Assembly: GCA_033239005.1 (NCBI GenBank)
Contig: BSQZ01000068.1
Location: forward strand, 1,666,001 to 1,730,000
Source: Lamellibrachia satsuma
Taxonomy: Eukaryota > Annelida > Polychaeta > Sabellida > Siboglinidae
Direction of reading: 5' to 3'
Length of the DNA stretch: 64,000 nucleotides
Shown here: in pieces, positions 20,230-29,723 of the stretch
How positions within the stretch are numbered: position 1 is the first letter of the stretch
Layout: each line of letters opens with the position of its first letter
The notes under the pieces: generated by a model
What the model was told of the DNA's origin: nothing
Seen by the model: only the letters and a program-made list of their open reading frames with translations
Database searches by the model: none
Program-made: the position numbers and the translations under genes

Positions 20230-20825
20230 CAAAATGTCTGAAAATGTCAAGTGGCGTGTAATTGTTGATGTCCGAAAGTTGTTCGTTCCTTTGGCCATTG
20301 TGCTGTTGGATTTGGCTTCCCTGTACAGCTGGCAGTGCATCAGATCTTTTCTATTATCATATCAGAGCCATTTATAGGCTGACAGCCACACCTTTTGGAA
20401 GCTCCTCTTCCTGGGTCCAGGTGTGCTTCTCGTCGAAGCCGCTTGCTCTGGTCCCTGCGTAGTTCCCGATGAAGCTGCTTGCTCCTGTCCCTGCGTAGCT
20501 GGCGACAAAGTCCCATGTTCCTGTCCACATGTACCTCCAGACAAAGTCCCTTGCTCCTGTCCCTGCGTAGTTCCCGATGAAGCTGCTTGCTCCTGTCCCT
20601 GCGTAGCTGGCGACAAAGTCCCTAGCTCCTGTTCACCTGTGCCTTCAGACAAAGTCCCTAGCTCCTGTCCACGTGTACCTCCAGACAAAGTCTCTTGCTC
20701 CTGTTCACCTGTACCTCCAGACAAAGTCCCTTGCTCCTGCCCCGGTGTACTTCCCGACGAAGCTCCAGTCCCTGTCTACTTCCAGTTGTCTGCTCTGGTG
20801 TAGTCATTTGTCCCGGTGTTAGAGT
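20230..20825 (-). pseudogene. hAT transposase exon 2: Ser/Thr/Gly repeat and TTF-type zinc finger, degenerate
   Basis: A splice acceptor (TTTTTACAG) ends at 20826. The exon begins TLTPGQMTTPEQTTGSRQG, shifts frame near 20775, then runs through imperfect 12-residue repeats (LSGGTGEQEQET, LSPATQGQEQAA) to 20430. The zinc-finger region follows: SFQKVWLSAYKWL, a stop, then YDNRKDLMHCQLY and KGTNNFRTSTITRHL. It matches the N-terminus of KIAA1586/ZNF862-like hAT transposases (WL..Y.WL.YD......C..C, NF..S.L.RH). The second Cys of the CxxC is Tyr, and with the stop this makes a non-functional copy. The frames below 20230 show no further match. Confidence 0.65.
20395..20770. repeat. 36-bp imperfect coding repeat in the hAT transposase
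   Basis: About ten imperfect 36-bp units, each coding 12 residues such as LSGGTRGQELGT on the minus strand. It explains the matching long frame on the plus strand (20423-20803), which I do not regard as a gene. Confidence 0.8.
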
Positions 20826-21461
20826 CTGTAAAAACCATTGAATACATATAATTGAATAAGTAAAATTAATTAATCATAATTGGCAATGATCCAAAACAGT
20901 TGCACTAGGTGATGACATGTAAAGTTGGTTTATTAACAAGATGATATCGAACTGACAATAGCAAATTACTACAGAATAGCTCTATGTACAGCAATTTGCA
21001 CACACAATTATACACGGAATAACAGACATGCAACCACCACAACATAACCCTTACTTATATACGTTTTTTGGCTGTTAAATTTGGCTTTATTTATCACACA
21101 ATACACTTTGTTACTTGGTCCAACTTCCGCGTATTGACAACTGGCGTTGACGGACTAGCATAATTATAGGCAATACAGAGCCCACTGTGGCACTGGCACG
21201 TCCCATGATAATGATAAGCGTATTAGGACACAACTCCAAATTGTTTAAATATTCGGATGTTGAACGACAGTTATTATGAGGTATTTCCTAAATTAATGTA
21301 TGATAAATATTGCATGTAAACGCAATTAAGATAATACGGACGCTACGGTTGTCGTGGGAGATATTACGTCATATGTGCAAGTTACGATTTATGCCAATTA
21401 CGAATTACTTGTATCACAAAACGACACGTTCTAAGGCACCGTATAATGAATATATACTTAC

Positions 21462-21521
21462 ATTTTGACGGAAAACATTTCGGATGTCCGGCTGATTCAG
21501 TTTTCTTTTTTTTGGCGGCAT
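21462..21521 (-). pseudogene. hAT transposase exon 1
   Basis: From ATG at 21521 the minus strand reads MPPKKRKLNQPDIRNVFRQN and meets a perfect splice donor GTAAGT (21461-21456). Starts like M..KRKLNQ.DIR.FF are usual for hAT transposases of the KIAA1586/ZNF862 type. The exon ends in phase 0, and exon 2 (from 20825) can join in frame. The basic stretch could serve as nuclear localisation signal. Confidence 0.6.
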
Positions 21522-21951
21522 ATTGAATTTCGGTGAACGAGCGACAATGTCGCGTATACGAAACACCGCGTAAGCATTGTGTGTTTATTCGGACTCCGCT
21601 ATGTGGCGCCACTGTTTGTTGCTTCTACTGTCAAGGCGAAGTCACGTAGTCGTGGTAAGAGCGACGCAAGAACGTAGGACTACCGTATAAAATAGCCGCA
21701 TCAACGATACGAGTGGTTATATTAGCAATATAAGACTACACTAAATTAGTATAACCTTTATATGTTTACTGGTTATGAGGACTTTTCAACCGACGTACAA
21801 CAGCAAAGTGGTGTTATCAAAGTGACAACATGATACGGGCCCAACTATAGGCAAGCCCGCGCGCCAATTGTCCCAAGCGTTAAGATGGATGCGCGTCATT
21901 CTACAGGGGAACGCGCCATTGGCGCATGGCGCGTCCCAAAAGAGACCCCTG

Positions 21952-23583
21952 CCATATGCACCACAACACACTGCAGTCCCAGCATGTACTACACAACCAT
22001 ATACACCACAACACATTGCAGTCCCAGCATGTACTGCACTACCATATGCACCACAACACATTGCAGTCCCAGCACGTACTACACTACCATATGCACCACA
22101 ACACATTGCAGTCCCAGCACGTACTACACTACCATATGTACCACAACACACTGCAGTCCCAGCACGTACTACACTACCATATGCACCACAACACATTGCA
22201 GTCCCAGCATGTACTACACTACCATATGCACCACAACACACTGCAGTCCCAGCACGTACTACACCACCATATGCACCACAACACATTGCAATCCCAGCAT
22301 GTACTACACTACTATATGCACTACAACACACTGCAGTCCCAGCACGTACTACACAACCATATACACCACAACACATTGCAGTCCCAGCATGTACTGCACT
22401 ACCATATGCACCACAACACATTGCAGTCCCAGCACGTACTACACTACCATATGTACCACAACACACTGCAGTCCCAGCATGTACTGCACTACCATATGCA
22501 CCACAACACATTGCAGTCCCAGCACGTACTACACTACCATATGTACCACAACACACTGCAGTCCCAGCATGTACTGCACTACCATATGCACAACAACACA
22601 TTGCAGTCCCAGCATGTACTGCACTACCATATGTACCACAACACATTGCAGTCCCAGCATGTACTGCACTACCATATGCACCACAACACATTGCAGTCCC
22701 AGCACGTACTACACTACCATATGTACCACAACACATTGCAGTCCCAGCATGTACTGCACTACCATATGCACCACAACACATTGCAGTCCCAGCACGTACT
22801 ACACTACCATATGCACCACAACACATTGCAGTCCCAGCACGTACTACACTACCATATGCACCACAACACACTGCAGTCCCAGCACGTACTACACTACCAT
22901 ATGCACCACAACACATTGCAGTCCCAGCACGTACTACACTACCATATGCACCACAACACACTGCAGTCCCAGCACGTACTACACTACCATATGCACCACA
23001 ACACATTGCAGTCCCAGCACGTACTACACTACCATATGCACCACAACACACTGCAGTCCCAGCACGTACTACACCACCATATGCACCACAACACATTGCA
23101 GTCCCAGCATGTACTACACTACCATATGCACCACAACACACTGCAGTCCCAGCACGTACTACACCACCATATGTGCCACAACACATTGCAGTCCCAGCAT
23201 GTACTACACTACCATATGCACCACAACACACTGCAGTCCCAGCACGTACTACACTACCATATGCACCACAACACATTGCAGTCCCAGCATGTACTACACT
23301 ACCATATGCACCACAACACACTGCAGTCCCAGCACGTACTACACTACCATATGCACCACAACACATTGCAGTCCCAGCATGTACTACACTACCATATGCA
23401 CCACAACACATTGCAGTCCCAGCACGTACTACACTACCATATGCACCACAACACACTGCAGTCCCAGCATGTACTACACTACCATATGCACCACAACACA
23501 TTGCAGTCCCAGCATGTACTACACTACCATATGCACCACAACACATTGCAGTCCCAGCATGTACTACACTACCATATGCACAT
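21952..23583. repeat. 45-bp minisatellite, right part (36 units)
   Basis: Thirty-six 45-bp units continue the array of 18430-18748 in the same orientation. Two variant positions (CACTGCAG/CATTGCAG and CATGT/CACGT) alternate over long stretches (for example 22950-23350), which suggests a 90-bp higher-order unit. All three plus frames and one minus frame stay open for 560-640 codons. Such multi-frame openness is explained by unit length and lack of stops, not by coding. The array ends at CATATGCACATAAGG, where the Gypsy element begins. Confidence 0.95.
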
Positions 23584-23591
23584 AAGGAAAC

Positions 23592-24030
23592 TCAGTCACG
23601 ATATCGTACAGGTTTATTCCTTTTTCTTTGAGTCTCGTGGAATGACTCTTGGCCCACTGCTCGTCGACGGCAACTGTTCCCTCGCAGGTTCACTTGACGA
23701 TTGCCGTCCTTTGGTGGCAACGTTGTCTTGCCCGGAACCAGGACATCGTCGGTTGTCTCTGTCACACCTCTGTACTGTCGCAGTCGGTCCTTATGCACCA
23801 ACTTCGGTGTTTTACGGCGTCCACGTTGCACCTGATACAGGACATCATTGACCCGGTTGGCAACGTTGTGCAGTCCTTCCCACTGTTTCGCCAGCTTGGG
23901 ACACATGCCTTTCTTCTGCTGGGGATTGTTCATCCATACAGGATCGCCAATGTCGAACCGATTCTTGTCAGCACGAAGATCGTAGTGGCGCTTCACTCTG
24001 CCATGTGTCAGCTGGGCCAGTGAGCGAGCA
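23592..24030 (-). pseudogene. Gypsy integrase C-terminal (GPY/F-like) region
   Basis: This open frame starts RHYDLRADKNRFDIGDPVWM, continues WEGLHNVANRVNDVLYQVQR and ends KRNKPVRYRD. It is the usual end of metazoan Gypsy pol proteins (GD.VW......G..PKL...W.GP..V...L.D..Y.V). The GPY motif reads GLH. The frame runs on towards the minisatellite junction at 23584. Confidence 0.88.
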
Positions 24031-24039
24031 AACTCATAG

Positions 24040-24745
24040 ACAGAGTCTAGCCGAGGTCAGCCACATACCTGCAGTACTCCACCGGCTCTTCATCAGGGCA
24101 CCCACAATGACAGGTATTGTAATCTCGCATCCATATGTCAGCATTGACATATGCATGACACCCAGTGGTGTCATGCACAGCCGACCGATACGACATCAGA
24201 AGCAGTGGCAGCTTCTGGTCCCAAGTATCTTGGTTTTCTCCAATGAACATCGCAAGCTGCCGACCTAAAGTCTGATTGTACCGCTCCACCATGCTGTCAG
24301 ACTGCGGATGTAGAGCAGTTGTCCTCGTCTTGTGGATGCCCAATAACTGGCACATCTCGGATCAGAATCGAAATTTCACCCTTGATCAGAATGGATCTCC
24401 ACTGGGACACCGTATCCAGATATGAATTCGTTGATGAGCAATGATGCAACAGTAGTAGCGTCTTGTTTAGGCAACACATAGGCTTCCAGCCACTTTGTAA
24501 AATAGTCCATCACTACCAACAGGTGTCGGTTCCCAGCCTTGGTCTTTGAGAAAGGATCCATGAAGTCCAGTTCATATTGCTGCAGTGATGATTGTGCATT
24601 CTTGCCAGTGCCCTTCTTCGCAGCGCATATGCCACATCGCCTAAACCATGCATCTACATCGACACAACATTTTGTCTAGTAGAAGCATTGGCACACCTTT
24701 CCCAGTGTCTTGTCTCCACCTAAATGGCCTCCCGTTGGTTTTTAT
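24040..24745 (-). pseudogene. Gypsy integrase core
   Basis: The zinc-binding part is visible in broken frames at 24720-24600 (HWERCANAS region, then CCVDVDAWFRRCGICAAKKG). The core follows: LDFMDPFSKTKAGNRHLLVV, MDYFTKWLEAYVLPKQDATT, VPVEIHSDQG (a stop near 24375), then TALHPQSDSMVERYNQTLGR. The D, D and E of the catalytic triad can all be located. Frame shifts near 24570, 24375 and 24297 divide it. Confidence 0.9.
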
Positions 24746-24749
24746 TTTT

Positions 24750-25320
24750 TTAAGTTTTGGGCAAAATAAATTGCCACAAAACTATATCGCCTCTAGGTGA
24801 TTCCCAGTGCCGGTAGAGAGCTCCCTCTCGCATCTGGAGGCTGTCCCATTGGGCCCAGTAGATCTTCACGTCTTCGCTCATCACGGGCACATCCCCCCAA
24901 CTTGGCCGCTGTCCCAGTTCTTTCCATTTCAGGACAGGAGCAATACTGGCATCTGTGAGATGCTGCTCACTTAGTGACTTCAACTCAATTTCAGTGTCCC
25001 TCACCACACGTACGTTTGCAGTAGTGTCCTCCACCCGCTGCTCATTGCGAAGACAGTGGCGACATTCTGACACCAGATATGGTCGCAGCACCCTGGACAA
25101 GGCGTCATTGTTGGTATGACCCTTTCCTGCGCGATGGATCACCTTAAAGTCATACTCCTGCAGTTTCTGCAACCACCGGGCCATCTGACCCTCTGGGTTC
25201 TTAAACCACAACAGCCATTGCAGGGAGGCGTGATCACTTCTCACAAGAAACTTACGGCCGTATAGGTAGTGGTGAAATTGTCCCACGGCTGTGACGACTG
25301 CAATCAGCTTTTTCCTAGTG
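24750..25320 (-). pseudogene. Gypsy RNase H end and integrase N-terminal linker
   Basis: The frame at 25286 continues RNase H with VGQFHHYLYGRKFLVRSDHA, SLQWLLWFKNPEGQMARWLQ, and HRAGKGHTNNDALSRV. These are the TDH.AL.WL, RW...L..Y and H..G..N..AD.LSR boxes; the last has NNDALSR, so Ala-Asp is changed to Asn-Asp. The next 90 residues form the linker towards the integrase zinc finger. A frameshift separates this frame from the RT frame near 25310. Confidence 0.9.
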
Positions 25321-26442
25321 ACACAGTAGTTTTGCTAAGTCTTTCTTTTGCATAGTCCTACTGTAGTATGCGATGACCTGCTCTTTTCCATCCTGCACCT
25401 GGGATAAGACGCAGCTGATTCCAACATCACTGGCGTCAGTGTCCACTATGAAATCACCATCAATCTCAGGAAACTCCAACACTGGTGCCACAGTCAGTAC
25501 TTTCTTCAGATATTGAAATGCGGCAGCACACTCATCTGTCCAAGAAAATGCCTTTCCTTTCTCTGTTAACCGATGCAGTGGCTTAGTGATTGGAGCAAAC
25601 TCTGGCACAAATCTCCGGTAATACGTACAAAGGCCAATGAAATGGCGAATATCCTTTGTTGTGTTTGGCACGGGCCACTCATCTATGACAGCGGTCTTTG
25701 TCGGGTCTGTAGCCATGCCGTTAGCGCTGATGACATGTCTGAGATACGTGACCTCCCAACAAAACATGTTACATTTCTTAGGGCTGAGTTGCACCTCTCG
25801 TAGGCAGCGCATGTTGTCAGTGAAGGATCTGCTGTGTATCAGGATGTCGTCCAAGTACACTAGGCAAGTTGTCCATGGCAAAACACGAAGCACCAGTTCC
25901 ATGAGTCTCTCAAAAGTCGCTGGTGCATTGCAGAGGCCAAATGGTATGAGTCCAGTACCAATGGAGAACGCAGTCTTCTCCTTGTCCACTTCGTCCATCT
26001 CCACCTGTCAGTAGCCACTTTTCAGGTCCAGGGTGTAGAACCACGAACCGGAGAAGGCCTCAAGAGTAGAGTCAATATGTGGCAATGGGTAAGAGTCCTT
26101 CCAAGTCAAGTCATTCAGCAGGCAGTAGTCAACACAAAAATGCATAGTGCCGTGCTTCTTCTTAACCATGACAATGTGTGAAGACCCTGCGCTAGCCAAA
26201 GCCTCAATTAACCCTTGCTTCAGCATGGTCTCAACCTGTGTATTCTCTTGTTTCGCCAGCGGTAATTGGCAGGGAGTCTGATGTATCGGTCGAGCATCCC
26301 CAGTGTCTATCACGTACTTCGTGATGCTGGTGCGACCGAGATCGTTCGGCAAAGAGGAGAAAACATCTTGAAATTCAAGCAACAGTTCCATGAACATCTG
26401 CTGCTGTTCTGAGTCCAGATCTTTGTTGCTGTTGTTGTACAA
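25315..26442 (-). pseudogene. Gypsy reverse transcriptase and start of RNase H
   Basis: The frame 26442-26008 has IDTGDARPIHQTPCQLPLAK, VKKKHGTMHFCVDYCLLNDL (family RFCVDYR.LN, with Cys for Arg), DSYPLPHIDSTLEAFSGSWF and TLDLKSGY, then a stop. It resumes at 26004 (VDKEKTAFS, IPFGLCNAPATFERLMELVL, CLVYLDDILIHS), so the catalytic D and YLDD boxes are kept. The thumb/connection is also present (RHVISANGMATDPTKTAVI, FIGLCTYYRRFVPEFAPITK) and the RNase H start (PEIDGDFIVDTDASDVGISC, VLSQ). The break near 26005 is a single stop with only a short gap. Confidence 0.93.
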
Positions 26443-26583
26443 GTCCTCCAGATTAGGAGGTAGAAGGCTACCCCATTTGCTGGGTATGCCGGTCTCTCCC
26501 TACTTGACATAGCAGACTGCGTGACAGCTCCCAACCACTGTACCCTTCTTTAGATATATAGGGTTCCTCGTGGTGTTCGCAAG

Positions 26584-27263
26584 TCAAACTGGAACGACGT
26601 CATTTGAGTAGTCAACCAGCGTTCTGCCCACCACAAAGCCATCTGTAGCGTCATCAACTGGTTCAACTACACCCCGACCATCGTACACACTTCCCGCTAC
26701 CATCACAGCCGGCGCATTTACCTCGGTCCTCGACTTGAGTTTGAAATCGCAGTTTAATGTTAACCGATGACACATGGGTACATCGCAAGATGCACTCTGG
26801 AGAAGTGGTACTTGCATGTCTTGCAGTTCCAGAATATGGTTCGGGATGTCGACTCGACAGTTAAACGCATTCATGAAGTCAAGGCCCAGTATACAGTCGG
26901 CTGTGAAGTCAGCTACAACCACTTGCTGGCAATTCTTGAAGATGCCAATCTTCACCGCCATAGATGGAGTCACATCTCCTGTAGCAGTCTGCAGGTGCGG
27001 AATTCCTTGTTGCTGTTCAACTTTGTCAACCCATCGCAGGATGCTCTTCTTTACAACAGATACACTGGCACCCGTGCTGCGAGGATCTTGCATGGCTGCC
27101 CTTCAATCGTGCCTTTGATGTATAGTCTCCCATCTTGGCTGCCAAAGGTGCGAACCTCGATGACCTCGGTAAGGGCATTACTGATTCCTCCTACTCCTGG
27201 TCTCCGCTCCATGAGGCCGGCTACTGCTCGTTTCCCGGATATCGCGACGACGTTGATGCCCAT
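26584..27263 (-). pseudogene. Gypsy aspartic protease region
   Basis: The frame 27263-27051 gives GRLYIKGTIEGQPCKIL, the N-terminal strand of the retropepsin, and the matching STGASVSVV is in the next frame (27093 onward). A frameshift near 27060 lies at the active site, and the DTGA triad reads STGA, so the catalytic Asp is lost. The flap and C-terminal part follow (HLQTATGD, FTADCILGLDFMNAFNCRVD), with ILGLDF as the usual ILG.DF. The remaining 100 residues lead to the RT. Upstream, WGHQRRRDIRE in another frame looks like the end of a gag zinc knuckle (GH..RDC). Confidence 0.85.
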
Positions 27264-27359
27264 TCAGTCTGTCTCGGTGACTGACGACAGGCTCGCCTAA
27301 ATTCAGTCAAGTCTCGGCATTTTCACAGTTCTAAATATGCAGTCCACTCACCGAAATCA

Positions 27360-27373
27360 CGCTTCTGTCACCA
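27360..27373 (-). other. Gypsy primer binding site
   Basis: TGGTGACAGAAGCG on the minus strand begins with the TGG complementary to a tRNA CCA end. It lies 2 bp after the LTR end at 27376, the usual spacing. Confidence 0.75.
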
Positions 27374-27375
27374 AA

Positions 27376-27690
27376 TGTTGCAGGGCCTGCTCCGACTCTA
27401 CATAGTCATGTCTCAATCAAGTCTTTATGTGACTTGTTCTCCAGTCATTTCAAGAACAGTCTGATCCGATCTGCTTTTCCAGATCATTCTTTAAATCCTG
27501 TACAGGTGGACCCTCCGCAAGTAAATTTTCTACTCTACAAAGTATTCAACACAAAAACCATACAATATATTACATTTAAGCCGACACGAGAAAACAAAGT
27601 GGTAAGAATATAGAGTACGGTCTGAAAATAAAAATAGTGTCATATAAGGGAAGGGAGACTTCTACTAAGACTAAAATTAATTGCTTAAAG
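27376..27690 (-). repeat. Gypsy 5' LTR, outer border not defined
   Basis: Starts (read on plus) TGTTGCAGGGCCTGC just beyond the primer binding site. No second LTR is in the window, so the outer end cannot be set by comparison; 27690 is only an upper estimate given by the LINE fragment beyond. Confidence 0.5.
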
Positions 27691-27714
27691 ACAAATAAGC
27701 AGCTGTTCAAAGCT

Positions 27715-28862
27715 TGATATTTAGCAATAGCCTCTTTCAGCACATGTCAGTGCCATGTTTCTTTTTAAATCTAAACTGATAACTGGTTGACAGAAAGTAA
27801 TACATTCTACTGAGCAAGAGTTTTTAAAAAAACTAGACAAAACATTTGCCAGTGCTGTTGGTCTGTAATTGTCTTTGCTGTTTATTTTGCCAGTTTTATT
27901 TTTAATTATAGGCATTAGTATTACAGAAATCATGGAACTGGGTAGTGTGCCATGTACCAACAGACATGTAAAACACATTAACAGGTGCTCTGCATAAATA
28001 CCATCAAGGCCACAACTCATTACAGTCAAGGTCTCTTACAGCACCTTTCACTTCTTCAAGCAACACTTTTAAACTAAGCTAAAGTTAATACATAGCTAAA
28101 ATCAAATGCTATGTTTTTGCACTACTATTATTTACACAATTAAACAAGTTCTATTTTCTTCACTGTTGATACTATTTATACTAGTGGCCAAGGGGACCTT
28201 GCTACTGTTAATAGTTTTAATCTCTATCCAAAATGTATCGTTAGTATGGTTTGCAAGCTATTTAGCAACAGCTTCATACCTCAGCTCATTTTCATGTTTT
28301 TTTATAAACCTTATTGCATGTTTGCATCCAGCATCAGCTTTCTTTCTAACTCAAATATAGGATTTTGCTTAGGTTTACCTGTTGACCAGTCAAGACGAAG
28401 CTGAGTATTATTGTTAGGTACTACATCTGGCACACTGTCCACATGCATATAAATTATAACAGGTATGTGGCCTGTAGTAGCAAGATTATAGCACACAGTA
28501 ATTTATCATAGTTTCCTCTTATTCCACAGGACTGTTGTTTCTGCTTAGTGCTTCTGTATAGAATTCCAATGTGATTCATTTGTGCTGCTTTCTCTGCTTC
28601 TTCAACCATATTGTCGACCATTTTCCTTTTATCTGAGCAAACAAGCTTCTGAAGATGTGTCTTTTCTTCATTATCAGTGTCATTTGTTGGGCAGTACATT
28701 TGTATATGATATCTGTTGTACAAACCTAGAATAGAATCTTGCACTAATAATTCTATCATTCATGAGGTTTTTATATGATTCGGTATGAAGAATGATTGCA
28801 ACTGGTCTCTCTAAATGCAGTCCATCTAACGTCTCTGATACCTAGAATGTCTGTTGCTGTTT
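27715..28862 (-). pseudogene. Decayed LINE: endonuclease traces, linker and reverse transcriptase start
   Basis: On the minus strand, from right to left: TDILGIRDVRWTAF (28846-28800), the start of an endonuclease with the catalytic Glu replaced by Asp (family ILG.SE.RW). Next come NDRIISARFYSRF and, one frame away, QMYCPTNDTDNEEK (family Q.YAPTND). The linker follows, KRKMVDNMVEEAEKAAQMNH and GILYRSTK (28640-28555). After some 400 bp of unreadable sequence, the RT start is seen: GLDGIYAEHLLM, VHGTLPSSMISVILMPIIKN and KDNYRPTALANVLS (28025-27800). Order and strand agree, so this is one LINE with internal deletions. It is a different family from the CR1-like copies. Confidence 0.8.
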
Positions 28863-29556
28863 TACATGAGGCATACATTCCCGCACACTATTCTCATGTA
28901 TCACTTTGGTGTGGTTTGTGATGTTTTGTGTGGTATATTTGGGCTGTTGGCTTCCTTTTGGCATTCCCAACAGTTGTCATGTGCGTGTCGTTCCAACACA
29001 GGTATTCGTCCTCGGGAATTACATGTAACAATATCACTCCCACTAATGACATCTGTTACTTTTGTGGTTTCCACAGTCATGTTTTTTATGGGAAGGGGTA
29101 ATTAGCTTCATGCCCAACCCTATATAGTGTATCTTATTCGGAATTGGGACAGGGCAAGTAACCTATGGTTTGGAATCTGAGTTTTTCGTCTCCTAGACCA
29201 ACAACCTGCTATGGTTGCTGAGCTTGATTTGCCCAGGTTTGTAATTAGAGTTGTCCTTCCCCTAGATCTTGAGCATGTTAGCCTGGGGCAGTAAGGTGCG
29301 CCGTTACTGGGCCACTTGGAAGTTATCCTAAAGTCTGTAGCTTGGCTATGTGCTGGTAAGTGAGGCTTGCACACTCAGGTCCCTTTTTACCCCTATGAGG
29401 GAACTAGCTGGCGGCTATAGCTTAAAACGAAAGTGTGAAGCGCATGCACTACAAATTACTCACTACACTACAGCACTAGACACATCACACAGACCTGTGT
29501 CACCACCGCACCTGAAAGGTTTTTAATAGGCATTTAATAAACAAAATTGTTTGCAG
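28863..29556. other. Unassigned sequence upstream of the first exon
   Basis: Several open frames occur without matches. 29100-29440 has higher GC and a repeat-like look, but no second copy is in the window. If the gene at 29557 begins here, its earlier exons are not recognised. Confidence 0.35.
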
Positions 29557-29723
29557 GTCTCAATAACCAGACATACCCACATGTGCTGTGCTCTCTCTGC
29601 ATGCCACAGTTGTCTACTACCACTACGGTGTCAGCAAATGGTACTATTGGTGAATCTGACATGTGTCACATGTGTGGCAACTCCCTCCTGTTTGGTGCAC
29701 AGTTCAGGGAAACAGTCCACAAG
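29557..29723 (+). CDS. Exon with CxxC pairs (part of the unidentified gene)
   Basis: The exon encodes LNNQTYPHVLCSLCMPQLST, a spacer of about 15 residues, then SDMCHMCGNSLLFGAQFRET and VHK. The two CxxC pairs lie about 24 residues apart, as in zinc ribbons. It keeps coding sense up to the donor at 29724, and the frame stays open only to 29765. Confidence 0.6.

Larger units (their letters stand above)
18749..21951 (-). mobile_element. hAT-type DNA transposon inserted into the minisatellite
   Basis: The 3203-bp element starts CAGGGGTCTC (18749-18758) and ends GAGACCCCTG (21942-21951), perfect 10-bp inverted repeats with the CAGGG start common in hAT elements. The left flank TACCATAT (18741-18748) is followed on the right by CCATAT (21952-21957); an 8-bp hAT duplication that lost TA on the right would explain this. 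Inside, on the minus strand, are a transposase first exon (21521-21462) and a TTF/BED-like zinc-finger region (20400-20230). I find no recognisable DDE catalytic core, so it is probably internally deleted or decayed. Confidence 0.75.
23584..27375 (-). mobile_element. Ty3/Gypsy retrotransposon, internal region, gag-deleted and 3'-truncated
   Basis: On the minus strand the order is primer binding site, zinc-knuckle trace, protease, RT, RNase H and integrase with a GPY/F-like end, the Ty3/Gypsy order. The primer site TGGTGACAGAAGCG (27373-27360) follows the 5' LTR end (CTGCAACA). Almost no gag remains: only about 100 bp separate the primer site from the protease reading frame. At the other end the coding sequence runs straight into the 45-bp minisatellite at 23584, and no 3' LTR is seen. 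Multiple frameshifts and stops occur. Confidence 0.92.

Noticed and set aside
20423..20803. Plus-strand ORF of 126 codons with repeated CSCPCV units
   Set aside because: Shadow of the minus-strand 36-bp coding repeat of the hAT transposase.
18430..23583. CRISPR-like regular repeats
   Set aside because: The repeats are contiguous without unique spacers and occur in an animal genome context; this is a minisatellite.
21786..23851. Four overlapping ORFs of 566-641 codons on both strands
   Set aside because: All derive from the 45-bp minisatellite; the unit is a multiple of three and lacks stops in several frames. No conserved domain or splice or start context supports translation.
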